64,000 bases of DNA. It comes from Planctomycetaceae bacterium. GTDB taxonomy: Bacteria > Planctomycetota > Planctomycetia > Planctomycetales > Planctomycetaceae. Shown one piece after another: positions 17,514-25,836 of the stretch. The notes beneath the pieces are model-generated. The model was not told where the DNA came from. It saw nothing but the letters and a program-made list of their open reading frames with translations, and did not search any database. How positions within the stretch are numbered: position 1 is the first letter of the stretch; every line of letters begins with the position of its first letter. The translations under genes and the position numbers were made by a program. The stretch is from the NCBI GenBank assembly GCA_029243145.1, contig JAQWSQ010000017.1, forward strand, positions 1 through 64,000. The letters run 5' to 3'.

Positions 17514-18134
17514 GTGGTAACCAGCGAAATTAAGGCCAAACAGCCAGCCTTCCTCCGTGACCCGGATGTTGCGCTGATGCTGCGCGTCAAAGCTGGGGAC
17601 GATGAGGCTTTTAGTAAATTGGTGGAAGGCTATCAGGATCGGTTGATTGGGCTCTTCTATCATTTGGTTCGAGATCGGTCGGCTGCTGAAGATTTAGCGC
17701 AAGAAACATTTTTGCGAATCTACCGTGCCAGAAATGGCTACGAACCTCGTGCGAAATTTTCCACATGGTTGTTTCACATTGCCAATAATCTTGCCAGTAA
17801 TAAGAGACGCGACAAAGGACGGCGAAAAGAAGTCAAACTCAATCCTTCGGAATCTGGGCCACTTGGGGCTCGACCGGAAGAACAAATACTCAAAGACAAA
17901 TCAGCGTTGATGCCGACTCGTCAAGTGGATAAGTCAGAACTGCAAGCGATCGTGCAGGACGCACTTTCGGAACTCAACGAACGCCAACAAATGGCGGTGC
18001 TGTTGAACAAGTTTGAGGGGATGAGTTATGCCGACATTGCCGACACGATGGAAATGACACCGGCAGCAGTGAAATCGTTGTTGTCTCGCGCGCGTGAAAC
18101 CTTGCGCGAGAAATTGGAATCGTACGTGAAATAG
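17514..18134 (+). CDS. ECF-type RNA polymerase sigma factor
   Basis: A 206-residue sigma-70 family protein of the extracytoplasmic-function group. Region 2 spans about residues 24-95 (FSKLVEGYQDRLIGLFYHLV, AAEDLAQETFLRIYRA, FSTWLFHIANNLASNKRRD), and region 4 about 145-200 (LNERQQMAVLLNKFEGMSYADIADTM, AVKSLLSRARETLREKL). There is no C-terminal extension. The GTG at 17514 is the likely start. It leads a three-gene operon with an anti-sigma-like membrane protein 29 bases downstream, so it is expected to be held at the membrane until a signal. Its regulon cannot be told from sequence. Confidence 0.95.
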   Translation: MVTSEIKAKQPAFLRDPDVALMLRVKAGDDEAFSKLVEGYQDRLIGLFYHLVRDRSAAEDLAQETFLRIYRARNGYEPRAKFSTWLFHIANNLASNKRRDKGRRKEVKLNPSESGPLGARPEEQILKDKSALMPTRQVDKSELQAIVQDALSELNERQQMAVLLNKFEGMSYADIADTMEMTPAAVKSLLSRARETLREKLESYVK

Positions 18135-18163
18135 GTGGCTCCCAATCAAGGTTGGGGAAGATT

Positions 18164-18667
18164 ATGGAAAAAATCAGCCGACTCAAATCTGAACAACGAG
18201 AAGATCTCGTCGCCTATCTCGATGGTGAACTGGATGGCGAGCAATCGCGCGCCATCGATCAGGCGTTGGTGGGTAGCCCGGTGGCCCGTCACGAAGTCGA
18301 AATGTTGACTCGTACCTGGGAAATGCTCGACCTACTCCCTGCAGAAAAATCACCTGAAACGTTTACGCAGACGACGATGCAAACGGTTCTGCTGGAAGAA
18401 AAAACAGAACCAAGTGTCAATCTGGATCAATATTATCCGCAGGTGAGGCTGGTTTGCATGGCCTTTGTTTGGTTGATGGGGGTTTCGGTCGCTTCTTGGC
18501 TGGGCTTCACAATTTCTAACCATTGGGTCGAAAACAAGACCGATCAACTCGTCGAAGATCTTCCCGTCATTCAACACCTGGAGTTGTACGAGTCTCTCGA
18601 TATCGAAGGTGGCACAGGAGTCGAACTGCTCAAAGAGCTTGAACGAACCGGAGCGCTCAATGAATAA
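18164..18667 (+). CDS. Membrane anti-sigma factor, zinc-free type
   Basis: A 167-residue protein. The N-terminal cytoplasmic part (REDLVAYLDGELDGEQSRAIDQAL) has the helix-hairpin look of an anti-sigma domain, but lacks the HxxxCxxC zinc motif. One membrane helix follows at about residues 89-113 (VCMAFVWLMGVSVASWLGF), then a periplasmic segment of about 50 residues. I use the ATG at 18164, preceded by GGGGAAG; a TTG at 18152 would add four residues. Its position directly after the ECF sigma gene supports the role of sigma-factor inhibitor. The last eight bases overlap the next gene. Confidence 0.8.
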   Translation: MEKISRLKSEQREDLVAYLDGELDGEQSRAIDQALVGSPVARHEVEMLTRTWEMLDLLPAEKSPETFTQTTMQTVLLEEKTEPSVNLDQYYPQVRLVCMAFVWLMGVSVASWLGFTISNHWVENKTDQLVEDLPVIQHLELYESLDIEGGTGVELLKELERTGALNE

Positions 18668-19922
18668 TGCCACTCGCAAGAAGTCGCGATTTCTTACTCC
18701 CGCCTGGATGATGTTTGGGTCGGCATTGTTGTGTGTCGTATTGGTCCCGGTGTTACATGCTGCCATGAATCAATCCGGGGTGCGAGCCGAGCGTTTGCAG
18801 GTACTGCGGTTGATGACCGCCAGTGAACGGCTGCGAATCGAACATCAGTTTGAGAAGTTCCAAAAGATGTTGCCCGCCGATCAGCAGCGGTATCGGGATT
18901 TGCATGACCAGTTAGACGGTGAGCAGGTCGCTCTCAAAACAACGCTGGCCGACTATAAAGATTTTCTGGTTTCGTTAAATCCCGTGGAACGTGGAGAGAT
19001 CGAACAGAAGTCAGATTTGAATCAGCGTGTTTTAACCATTAAACGAATTCAGCAAGAACGAGAATATCGACAACAACAACTCGACCTCGGTCTTGCCGAA
19101 TTTGATCAACGTCGATCTTCATTTCAACAGCAGGAAATAAATCGATACGGAGGCAGCCTGAGGCTTAGCGATGATGACATGCAAGCCATTGGTGCTGTGA
19201 TTCAAGCGAATCTACCGACGAATCCTAGTCAAAAAGCCAACTTTGAAAAGTCGGCAGGGGCAACACGGTATGCTCTGGTTCTCACGGCCGCCTTAAAAAC
19301 TTGGGGGGCGAAACCAACCGGTGTGAACCGTCAGCCATTTCCCGAAGACATTGTTGATGACATGGTGGGAGCCATTCAAAATGAACAGCTTCGATCGAAG
19401 TTACAGAAGATTCCCAAAAAAGAGTTTCAAATATTTTCGTTGATCATGATGTCCGAGCGAGCATTACTGACGGAATACATGCTCAATGTTCCAAAGAACT
19501 CAGAACTACAGGAGTTTTTGGAAACGCGAGATCCTGAAGACAAGCAAAAACTCATGCAGCAAGAGCCAGGTCGCATGTATTTTGACTTGATCAAAGCCTA
19601 CCGGGAGACAAATCCTAATGAGCTTTCTCAGGCGATTTCTGGACTGCGGAAAGTGATTCACGAATATCAGGATGTCATGCGTTTGCGAGGAGGACCGGGA
19701 CGTGATGATGAACGTGGTCCCGGTGGGCGTCGTGGCCCCGGAGGATTTGGTGGACCCGGTGGTGAACGCCCGGGAGATCGAGTACCGGGTGGTCGCGAAT
19801 TTAATCCACAAAGGCAAGGAGACAAAGATCGGTCAAAACCACCGGAAGGCCGCGAGTCTGATCGTTCTAAAGACAGGCCACCGCTTGATCGATTGAAATC
19901 GCGAGCAGAACAAAACGAATAA
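18660..19922 (+). CDS. Membrane-anchored coiled-coil protein with Gly/Pro/Arg-rich tail
   Basis: A 420-residue protein that starts at an ATG inside the end of the anti-sigma gene (overlap 18660-18667), so it is translationally coupled. It has an N-terminal signal anchor (about residues 16-36), a long charged helical region with ERLRIEHQFEKFQKM and repeated Gln/Glu/Arg heptads, and from about residue 345 a low-complexity tail rich in GGPGR and GPGG motifs followed by Arg/Asp/Lys. The helical part recalls periplasmic LTXXQ/metal-sensor-type proteins, but no motif proves it. The third position in a sigma/anti-sigma operon suggests a periplasmic sensor or co-regulator; this is inference. Confidence 0.7.
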   Translation: MNNATRKKSRFLTPAWMMFGSALLCVVLVPVLHAAMNQSGVRAERLQVLRLMTASERLRIEHQFEKFQKMLPADQQRYRDLHDQLDGEQVALKTTLADYKDFLVSLNPVERGEIEQKSDLNQRVLTIKRIQQEREYRQQQLDLGLAEFDQRRSSFQQQEINRYGGSLRLSDDDMQAIGAVIQANLPTNPSQKANFEKSAGATRYALVLTAALKTWGAKPTGVNRQPFPEDIVDDMVGAIQNEQLRSKLQKIPKKEFQIFSLIMMSERALLTEYMLNVPKNSELQEFLETRDPEDKQKLMQQEPGRMYFDLIKAYRETNPNELSQAISGLRKVIHEYQDVMRLRGGPGRDDERGPGGRRGPGGFGGPGGERPGDRVPGGREFNPQRQGDKDRSKPPEGRESDRSKDRPPLDRLKSRAEQNE

Positions 19923-20015
19923 AGGTCTGCCGCTGTTCCCGAAGCAGTGTCACGTCGATATGCTGGAAGCATGAAAGACTGAACCGGCTCTTAACTTTCT
20001 TCCCAGGATCAACCG

Positions 20016-20699
20016 ATGTACCGACTTGTGATCATGACTTTATTGCTTCTGTCCACTCATCTTTCTATCGATGTGTTCGCGGAAGATGCAGGCGAAAAAG
20101 AGGCCGCTCCGTTATTCAGCGAAGACTTTTCCGACGGTGCTAAAAAGTGGACGCCGACCGACAAAACCGCCTGGACGCTGAAGACCGAAGGCGACCATCA
20201 AGTTTATGCCTTGATCAAAAAGAAAAGCGATTACGAGCCTCCGGTTCGATCTCCTTACAATCGTGCGATTCTCAACGATGTGGTCGTTTCCGATTTTGTT
20301 CTCGATGTGAAATTTCGTTCCACGATCCCCGACTACAATCACCGGTCACTCTGTTTGTTCTTCGGCTACCAGAACGAATCGCATTTCTACTACGTTCACT
20401 TCGGCAAGAAAACCGACGACCATGCCAACCAAATTTTCATCGTCAATGAGAAGCCCAGGACAAAAATATCGACCAAAACAACTGCCGGCACGCCGTGGGA
20501 TGACGAATGGCATCATGCCCGCATCGAACGATCTGTAAGTACGGGAGAGATCAAGGTTTACTTCGATGATATGAAAACTCCCGTGATGACGGCGACCGAC
20601 AAGACGTTTGCCTGGGGGCAAATCGGCATCGGATCATTCGACGACACGGGAGATTTTGAGACAGTCAAATTATGGGGCCAACAGGTTAAACCTGAGTAA
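20016..20699 (+). CDS. Secreted concanavalin-like (LamG/DUF1080-type) domain protein
   Basis: A 227-residue protein with a signal peptide (about residues 1-22) and a single jelly-roll domain: LFSEDFSDGAKKWTP at the start, FVLDVKFRST, HFYYVHFGK, DEWHHARIERS and GQIGIGSFDDTGDFETVKLWG at the end. This pattern fits the 3-keto-disaccharide hydrolase / DUF1080 fold and LamG-like domains, which are abundant in planctomycetes and linked to polysaccharide turnover. No catalytic residues can be assigned. It is a single gene, convergent with a small lipoprotein gene. Confidence 0.75.
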   Translation: MYRLVIMTLLLLSTHLSIDVFAEDAGEKEAAPLFSEDFSDGAKKWTPTDKTAWTLKTEGDHQVYALIKKKSDYEPPVRSPYNRAILNDVVVSDFVLDVKFRSTIPDYNHRSLCLFFGYQNESHFYYVHFGKKTDDHANQIFIVNEKPRTKISTKTTAGTPWDDEWHHARIERSVSTGEIKVYFDDMKTPVMTATDKTFAWGQIGIGSFDDTGDFETVKLWGQQVKPE

Positions 20700-20712
20700 C
20701 TTTCTGACTCAC

Positions 20713-21156
20713 TTATTTTTCAAGATCGAAAGCAAACTTGTTCTCACCATCCGCAGTGACATCCGCAGTGAGACCACTGGTTGATGCATCACCATATTTG
20801 ACCGGGATTCCATCCTTCTTTGTGGATGGGTCTGGAATGGCGTAAGGATCTTCAGAGTTCATGGTAGATTCGGCTGAAGGATTGAGAATAACGGTGACTT
20901 TGTGTGAGCCAATCATGGCGCCATCACCGGGCTCTTTAGTCATCAGTTCAAAATGACCCTGGTCGTCGGTTCGTCCTGTCGCAGGGCGTCCGTTTTCAGG
21001 GTAAAAAGTCACCAATGCATTTGGGAGAGCAGTTCCATCGAGAGTGACGATTCCTTCCGCAGAAGCCAAGTCGAGTGAAGGGCCAGTTTCGCCACCGCAA
21101 CCCATTAAAATGACAGTGAGTGGTAAAACGCGGAGGATAGATGCGAGACGCAACAT
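20713..21156 (-). CDS. Small lipoprotein with carboxypeptidase-regulatory-like domain
   Basis: A 147-residue lipoprotein: lipobox LMGC (Cys20), then a beta-sandwich with GIVTLDGTALPNALVTFYPENG and GRTDDQGHFELMT, the pattern of transthyretin-like carboxypeptidase-regulatory repeats. Very similar small lipoproteins commonly accompany DUF1559 genes in planctomycetes, as here: the DUF1559 gene lies 63 bases upstream on the same strand. It is probably exported to the periplasm or outer membrane. No enzymatic function is expected. Confidence 0.82.
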   Translation of the reverse strand: MLRLASILRVLPLTVILMGCGGETGPSLDLASAEGIVTLDGTALPNALVTFYPENGRPATGRTDDQGHFELMTKEPGDGAMIGSHKVTVILNPSAESTMNSEDPYAIPDPSTKKDGIPVKYGDASTSGLTADVTADGENKFAFDLEK

Positions 21157-21219
21157 TTGAGATCCTGTATGAAATCAATGGAATGAATACAACAACCGGA
21201 GTGGTACCAAGGGAATTGG

Positions 21220-22227
21220 TTAAGGCAGAGTGGCTGTTTCTCGCCCTATGATGGAAGCCAACCCACGATAGAGATTGAGGTCAATGTTCTCGCTGACAAA
21301 TTTGACCGACCCATCAGCCATTGTAAAATGTCCACCTCCGACGTGCTCACTCATGAACGAGTAGTTATTTGGCCAGTCCGTATAACAGGCCTCCAAAGCC
21401 TGAGCTTTACCGAGACCCGCTCCGGCGGCACACAAGGCGGGTTGATTGAGTGGGACAGCCGTGGTTGCTGTCGAACCATTGAAATGCCACCACCAAGTAT
21501 GGTCACTCCATCGTGGAATTGTTTCGCCGACTGCAAAGGTGTTGCTCGTACCGTCTTTAATGTGCGCAATCGAGTTAGTCCGACACACACCATGAGAGCG
21601 GCACATCATTCCATTGCCAGCATTGAGCCCGTCGCACGTAGTGCCCCAGCGAGTCCCGGTGGTATTTGTGAAAGTACCCCAACACCAGTTTGAGCCAGCA
21701 CAGGCTTTGTAACTGTTGACGCCGAGAAGTAGGCTAGCGTCAGTGTTTGCCCGACCTCCCAATCGGTCATCTCCCGCGTCGGAAGGGCACCGGAAGACAG
21801 TCAGCACCTTGAGCGCGACAGCGAGATTGCTCGGATCAGCCGGGTTATTTGAAGCTGTCATTTCTCGGGGGTCATCCAATAAGCCGTAATTGAAGTCGAT
21901 CTGGTTGTATAACGGTGCCTGATCGATGTAGGGCAGGATCAGTTGAATCCAACTGCGAGAATGTGGATTTGGAACTGCCCACGGACTTCCTGGATATTGC
22001 GAAGCTGGTGCGTCTGCCAATGAAAAATTGACCGGAAAACTGCCAAAGGTATCGTGATAATTGTGAAGCGCCAGACCAATCTGTTTGAGATTGTTTTTGC
22101 AACTGCTACGGCGGGCTGCTTCTCGCGCTTGCTGAACAGCCGGTAACAGAAGAGCAACCAGAACGGCGATGATGGCAATCACCACCAGCAGTTCAATCAG
22201 CGTAAAACCGTTGTTACGGGTTCGCAT
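21220..22227 (-). CDS. DUF1559 (H-X9-DG) type II pseudopilin-like protein
   Basis: A 335-residue protein with a type III (prepilin) signal: MRTRNNG then [33 protein letters not shown], with cleavage expected after Gly7 and Glu at mature position 5. A DUF1559 body follows ([41 protein letters not shown]) and the C-terminus has the H-X9-DG signature at [12 protein letters not shown]. The ATG at 22227 gives this exact prepilin start; an upstream alternative would place 21 unrelated residues before it. Planctomycetes carry many such genes and they are thought to form surface or periplasmic fibres through type II secretion-like machinery. It is paired with the small lipoprotein downstream. Confidence 0.93.
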   Translation of the reverse strand: MRTRNNGFTLIELLVVIAIIAVLVALLLPAVQQAREAARRSSCKNNLKQIGLALHNYHDTFGSFPVNFSLADAPASQYPGSPWAVPNPHSRSWIQLILPYIDQAPLYNQIDFNYGLLDDPREMTASNNPADPSNLAVALKVLTVFRCPSDAGDDRLGGRANTDASLLLGVNSYKACAGSNWCWGTFTNTTGTRWGTTCDGLNAGNGMMCRSHGVCRTNSIAHIKDGTSNTFAVGETIPRWSDHTWWWHFNGSTATTAVPLNQPALCAAGAGLGKAQALEACYTDWPNNYSFMSEHVGGGHFTMADGSVKFVSENIDLNLYRGLASIIGRETATLP

Positions 22228-22423
22228 GGGGAGAAACCTTTCATGAAGAACGTAATGAGTCGATGAGACCCAAGGAAAACCTATTTCCAATCCGTATAGA
22301 ATGTTTCTCGTATTCCAGAAATTCTTTTTGGGTTTGTTGGGTCTGAAACATTGAGAAAGCTAAAAATTTCCGAAATGAATCCGAAAACAAGTAGAGTTCT
22401 TGTTGTTTGTATGACTCTGTGCT

Positions 22424-23134
22424 CTATCCCTTGGGTTTCCCTGCTTCGTCCAGTTCACGAATAAACACATTGCGGAAGTAGAGTGTGTTGCCGTGATGTT
22501 GCAGTTCGATTTGACCTGTTTTGTAGATTGGCTTATCTCGTTCCCAGAAGTTTTCCAGAACCACGGCATCCACGACCAATTCTTTATTCAGCCAGACCCA
22601 GACTTTTTCGTCGACCATTTTGATGTGGAACGTGTTCCACTCGCCGATGGGATTGTCGGCAATTTTGCTCGGTTGGCTGGGATTCTTTTTATTGTTGTAC
22701 AGTCCACCGGAGCCGATCTTCCAGTGATTGGGATCCCAAATTTGAATTTGCGGATTGCCACGGACGTAAATGCCGCTGTCCCCTTTTTCAAGAATCTTCC
22801 AGTCCACGTACATCTCGAAGTTTCGATAATCCTTGGCGGTACACAGGCTCTTCCCTTTGCCGTCGTAAATCAGTTCGCCCTCTTTGACAGACCAGTGCGC
22901 TCGCATTTCTTCGTCGGCTTTGGTTTGCTGTTCTTTCAGCTCGTCGGCGGACATCTCGGCCCGAGTTTTCGGATTCCCGACAAGCCCCTTCCAGTTTGTC
23001 AGATCTTTGCCGTTAAACAGTGCTTGAAAGCCTTTGGGGGGGGCATTCATTGGCTCTGCAGCATGGGCAGAGGTGGTAAAGGCGGTACTTACAGCAAGAC
23101 AGACGGCAATGGATAAAACGTGAGTCAACTTCAT
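22424..23134 (-). CDS. DUF1080 / 3-keto-disaccharide hydrolase domain protein
   Basis: A 236-residue secreted protein: signal peptide ending SAHAAEP (about residue 26), then GFQALFNGKDLTNWKG, WSVKEGELIYDGKGKSLCT, FEMYVDWKILEKGDSGIYVRG, IQIWDP, GEWNTFHIKMVDEKVWVWLN and GQIELQHHGNTLYFRNVFIREL. This is the full conserved order of DUF1080 proteins, for which some members hydrolyse 3-keto-glucosides. Length matches the family. It stands alone; substrate and linkage are not deducible. Confidence 0.9.
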   Translation of the reverse strand: MKLTHVLSIAVCLAVSTAFTTSAHAAEPMNAPPKGFQALFNGKDLTNWKGLVGNPKTRAEMSADELKEQQTKADEEMRAHWSVKEGELIYDGKGKSLCTAKDYRNFEMYVDWKILEKGDSGIYVRGNPQIQIWDPNHWKIGSGGLYNNKKNPSQPSKIADNPIGEWNTFHIKMVDEKVWVWLNKELVVDAVVLENFWERDKPIYKTGQIELQHHGNTLYFRNVFIRELDEAGKPKG

Positions 23135-23293
23135 GGTTGGAAATTCTCCAGCAAGGATATTGGCGGGATAGATCGAGGAAGATTTATGTTAATCGTTTTG
23201 TTCCTCGGAATCTTCTCTTTTTTTGAGATTCCACGATCATGATTTCTCATTGAGTTGGACGTCTTGCCGTGACATACTGCTTGCAGGTGAGAT

Positions 23294-23320
23294 TGAGCCG
23301 TGTGCCAATGCATGCAGGAC
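23294..23320 (+). repeat. REP-like hairpin, degenerate copy
   Basis: TGAGCC, then stem GTGTGC, loop CAAT, stem GCATGC, then AGGAC. It matches the REP family near the RAYT remnant (45.4-46.1 kb) with several changes, yet the stem stays paired through G-T wobbles. It forms an inverted pair with the copy at 23340-23368. Confidence 0.65.
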
Positions 23321-23339
23321 GAGTTAACTGATGATCAGA

Positions 23340-23368
23340 GTCCCCTGCCAGCTTGCGCTGGCGGCTCA
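23340..23368 (-). repeat. REP-like hairpin, intact copy
   Basis: On the minus strand: TGAGCC, stem GCCAGC, loop GCAA, stem GCTGGC, foot AGGGGAC. It agrees base for base over its shared 26 positions with the copy at 46011-46036. It sits in the leader of the first cpaF gene, 57 bases before its preferred start. Confidence 0.85.
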
Positions 23369-23425
23369 AATGTGACAACGGGAAGCATGCAGACGAATTT
23401 CGTCAGTAATACAGAATGGTCTCTC

Positions 23426-24535
23426 ATGGCGCGACAGTCGATTTTTGAATCGAGTCTCGATTACTTTCTAGCCCCCATTGGGGAATTTCTGCGAGACGAT
23501 GACGTGACCGAAATCATGGTCAACGGACATCAGGAAATTTATGTCGAGAAAAAAGGCAAGCTCTACGAAACCGACGCGGCATTTCTCAGCGAAGATGCAT
23601 TGCAGACGGCTGTCCACAACATCGCCCAGTATGTCGGGCGAGAGATTGATCGGGAACGTCCTATTATGGATGCTCGATTGCCGGATGGATCGCGCGTCCA
23701 CGCCGTCATTCCTCCCTCGGCTCGCGGCGGTACTTATCTCACCATCCGCAAATTTAAGCGTGATATTTTTGGTCTCGAAGATTATCTGCGATTGGGGAGT
23801 CTTTCCGAAGCGGCTGCCGAGTTTCTCGATATCTGCACCAAACTGAAGAAAAATATTTTGATCTCTGGCGGAACGGGAACGGGTAAAACGACTCTACTAA
23901 ATGCCATCTCGACATGCATTCCGGCTGAAGAACGCTTGGTGGTGATTGAAGACAGTTCCGAATTGAAACTGGGGCAGCCTCACTCTTTGTATCTGGAAGC
24001 GCAACAACGGGATTCCTCCGGTCGCGGGGAATTAACGATTCGGCAGTTGTTCAAAGCCTCCTTGAGAATGAGGCCCGACCGAATCATTGTGGGTGAAGTG
24101 CGGAGTGGTGAAGCGCTCGACATGGTGCAATCGATGATTAGTGGTCACGCCGGTAGTATGACGACCGTGCATGCCAACTCCGCTCACGATGCTCTGATTC
24201 GATTGGAAACACTCTCGTTAATGTCTGATGTGCAATTGCCTGTGTATGTGGCTCGCGCTCAGGTGGCATCGGCAATTCATCTGGTTGTTCAAATCACTCG
24301 CTTCTCAGAAGATGGTTCTCGTCGCATCACACGTATCACCGAGGTGACTGGCCTCGATTCGGACGAGCAATACACGTTTCAGGATCTGTTTGAGAATCAG
24401 ATGACGGGACGTGATGCCAAAGGAAATCTGAAAATGAGCTTGGAAATGACCGGCAATAAACCGTCATTTGCCAAGGAAGTCGTCGGTCATGGACTCGGAC
24501 ATTTGGTCAAAACTTCTGCCGACTTGTGGGGTTAG
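23426..24535 (+). CDS. cpaF: CpaF/TadA-type secretion ATPase (stand-alone)
   Basis: A 369-residue ATPase of the type II/IV secretion family that powers Tad/Flp pilus assembly from the cytoplasmic face. Visible elements: N-terminal EIMVNGHQEIYVEKKGKL, DARLPDGSRVHAVIPP, LTIRKF, Walker A GGTGTGKT (148-155), VVIEDSSELKL (Walker-B/Asp-box region), RMRPDRIIVGEVRSGEALDMVQSM and MTTVHANS (His box). It lacks the long N-terminal region found in many CpaF proteins. The ATG at 23426 is preferred: the open frame continues upstream to 23300 but that part is made of REP hairpins. A 202-base gap separates it from the pilin genes. A second CpaF is encoded at 31.5 kb. Confidence 0.93.
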   Translation: MARQSIFESSLDYFLAPIGEFLRDDDVTEIMVNGHQEIYVEKKGKLYETDAAFLSEDALQTAVHNIAQYVGREIDRERPIMDARLPDGSRVHAVIPPSARGGTYLTIRKFKRDIFGLEDYLRLGSLSEAAAEFLDICTKLKKNILISGGTGTGKTTLLNAISTCIPAEERLVVIEDSSELKLGQPHSLYLEAQQRDSSGRGELTIRQLFKASLRMRPDRIIVGEVRSGEALDMVQSMISGHAGSMTTVHANSAHDALIRLETLSLMSDVQLPVYVARAQVASAIHLVVQITRFSEDGSRRITRITEVTGLDSDEQYTFQDLFENQMTGRDAKGNLKMSLEMTGNKPSFAKEVVGHGLGHLVKTSADLWG

Positions 24536-24552
24536 AGTCTTTATCGAGACTC
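24535..24552 (+). other. Hairpin overlapping the end of cpaF
   Basis: Perfect six-base stem GAGTCT / AGACTC with loop TTATCG, starting on the last base of the stop codon. There is no T tract, so it may stabilise or attenuate the transcript ahead of the pilin genes rather than terminate it. Confidence 0.35.
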
Positions 24553-24737
24553 AACCTCGAGAGAATCGAATATTGGTCGGTGGGTCTGGATGAGATATAA
24601 GTCATAGTCCTGAAAGAGGTTAGGGATAAAATATTTGGGTGATTGATCTCGAAAAATGAAGTGCGAGGAGGGGATTTTTTCGCGTCAAACGCCGATAAAC
24701 TGCTTATACTGGCTGATGCGGGCCCGTAGGAGTCATC

Positions 24738-24926
24738 ATGCAGAAAAGACATCAGCAATGCTCGAAGGAATCAGTCATTCGTCGTCGAGGCGTTGCTTCG
24801 GCGGAGTATATTCTGGTTGTTTCGACACTATGTGTTGGCGGAGGAGCGATCATGCTCTGGAGCATGGATCTCATGCAATCTGCCTACGAGTTGATCGCTG
24901 GTTGGGTCTCTTGGCCTTTCCTGTAA
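24738..24926 (+). CDS. Flp-type (type IVb) pilin
   Basis: A 62-residue protein that fits the Flp pilin pattern: a basic leader MQKRHQQCSKESVIRRRG, then VASAEYILVVSTLCVGGGAIMLW. The Gly before the hydrophobic segment followed by Glu and Tyr at mature positions 5 and 6 is the diagnostic G/XXXXEY site cut by the A24 peptidase encoded 330 bases downstream. The mature pilin would be about 44 residues, typical of Flp subunits that form thin bundled adhesive pili. The ATG is preceded by TAGGAG at good spacing. Confidence 0.85.
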   Translation: MQKRHQQCSKESVIRRRGVASAEYILVVSTLCVGGGAIMLWSMDLMQSAYELIAGWVSWPFL

Positions 24927-24999
24927 CTCACATCAGTCCTATAAATTATCCAAAACAAAACATCCTGCGGTCTCGCCGCATCCAGAGGAGTCAATTGCC

Positions 25000-25221
25000 A
25001 TGACAGGCCTGCAACCTTTGCGAAAGCTACTGAAGCGAATTCACAATGACGAACGAGGAGCCGTGACCCTCGAAACAGTTCTCATCGTTGGTGCAGTCGC
25101 CATTCCGATTCTAATTTTCATCATTAATTATGTGATGCCAAAAATTCAAGAACAGTTCGATGACAATATCGGTGACTTGGATGTTGATGCGGATAATTTT
25201 TCCAATCAACAGGTTCCGTAA
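25000..25221 (+). CDS. Second small Flp/TadE-like prepilin
   Basis: A 73-residue protein with a leader ending in NDERG, then AVTLETVLIVGAVAIPILIFIINYV. Glu lies at mature position 5, with Thr in place of the usual Tyr at 6, and a charged C-terminal tail follows. It is probably a minor or alternative pilin processed by the same peptidase. The ATG at 25000 has GAGGAG ten bases upstream. It lies 73 bases after the first pilin and 35 before the peptidase gene in one transcription unit. Confidence 0.75.
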   Translation: MTGLQPLRKLLKRIHNDERGAVTLETVLIVGAVAIPILIFIINYVMPKIQEQFDDNIGDLDVDADNFSNQQVP

Positions 25222-25256
25222 GTTCACAGACATTCGGATGAGCGGATTTCCGAGAT

Positions 25257-25802
25257 ATGGATTTGTCGCCGCGTGCTGTCTGTTTGCTGGGGCTGTTGCT
25301 CGTGGCAACTTATACGGACCTCAAAGACCAAAAAATTTACAATGAGACCACCTATCCCGGAATGCTGCTGGGATTGATACTTTCCGCGGCGTTTGCGGGC
25401 TGGCCGGGAGTCCAACATTCTCTAGCCGGTTTTTTGGTTTGCGGCACGGTGATGGTAGTTTGTTTCCTGTTGTTTGATGTCGGAGGAGGAGACGTCAAGC
25501 TGATCGCTATGATGGGGGCTTTTTTGGGAGTTCAAGAGGGCATCGAAGCGATGCTGTGGACTTTCATTTTAGGGAGCATCATGGGGATTGCGATTCTGAT
25601 CTGGAAATTTGGAATTGCTCATTTGATGAAAAAAACAATCGAACACCTATGGCTGGTGTTTAGAGCCAAAGGGTGGATCAAGCCGACGGAGGAAGAGAGA
25701 GAGCCGTTACAACGCTGGTTGTTTCTGGCGCCTGCCGCATTAGCAGCGGTGATGATTGTCTTGTCAAAATCGTGGTTAGCCGAACGAGGAATTCTTTATT
25801 AG
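25257..25802 (+). CDS. A24-family prepilin peptidase, TadV/CpaA-like
   Basis: A 181-residue membrane aspartic peptidase with about five or six helices. The two catalytic aspartates of the A24 family are visible in TYTDLKDQKI (Asp in the first cytosolic loop) and in FDVGGGDVKLIAMMGAFLG (the GxGD-type motif). It lacks the N-terminal methylase domain of PilD enzymes, which is normal for CpaA/TadV. It should cleave the leaders of the Flp pilin and of the TadE-like proteins around it. It follows the second pilin by 35 bases. Confidence 0.92.
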   Translation: MDLSPRAVCLLGLLLVATYTDLKDQKIYNETTYPGMLLGLILSAAFAGWPGVQHSLAGFLVCGTVMVVCFLLFDVGGGDVKLIAMMGAFLGVQEGIEAMLWTFILGSIMGIAILIWKFGIAHLMKKTIEHLWLVFRAKGWIKPTEEEREPLQRWLFLAPAALAAVMIVLSKSWLAERGILY

Positions 25803-25836
25803 CCGAAATGTGATTTAGCGATAAGAGCCACTTGTT

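Noticed and set aside
22493-23116. 207-codon plus-strand open frame opposite the DUF1080 gene
   Set aside because: Antisense shadow of a well-supported exported protein.
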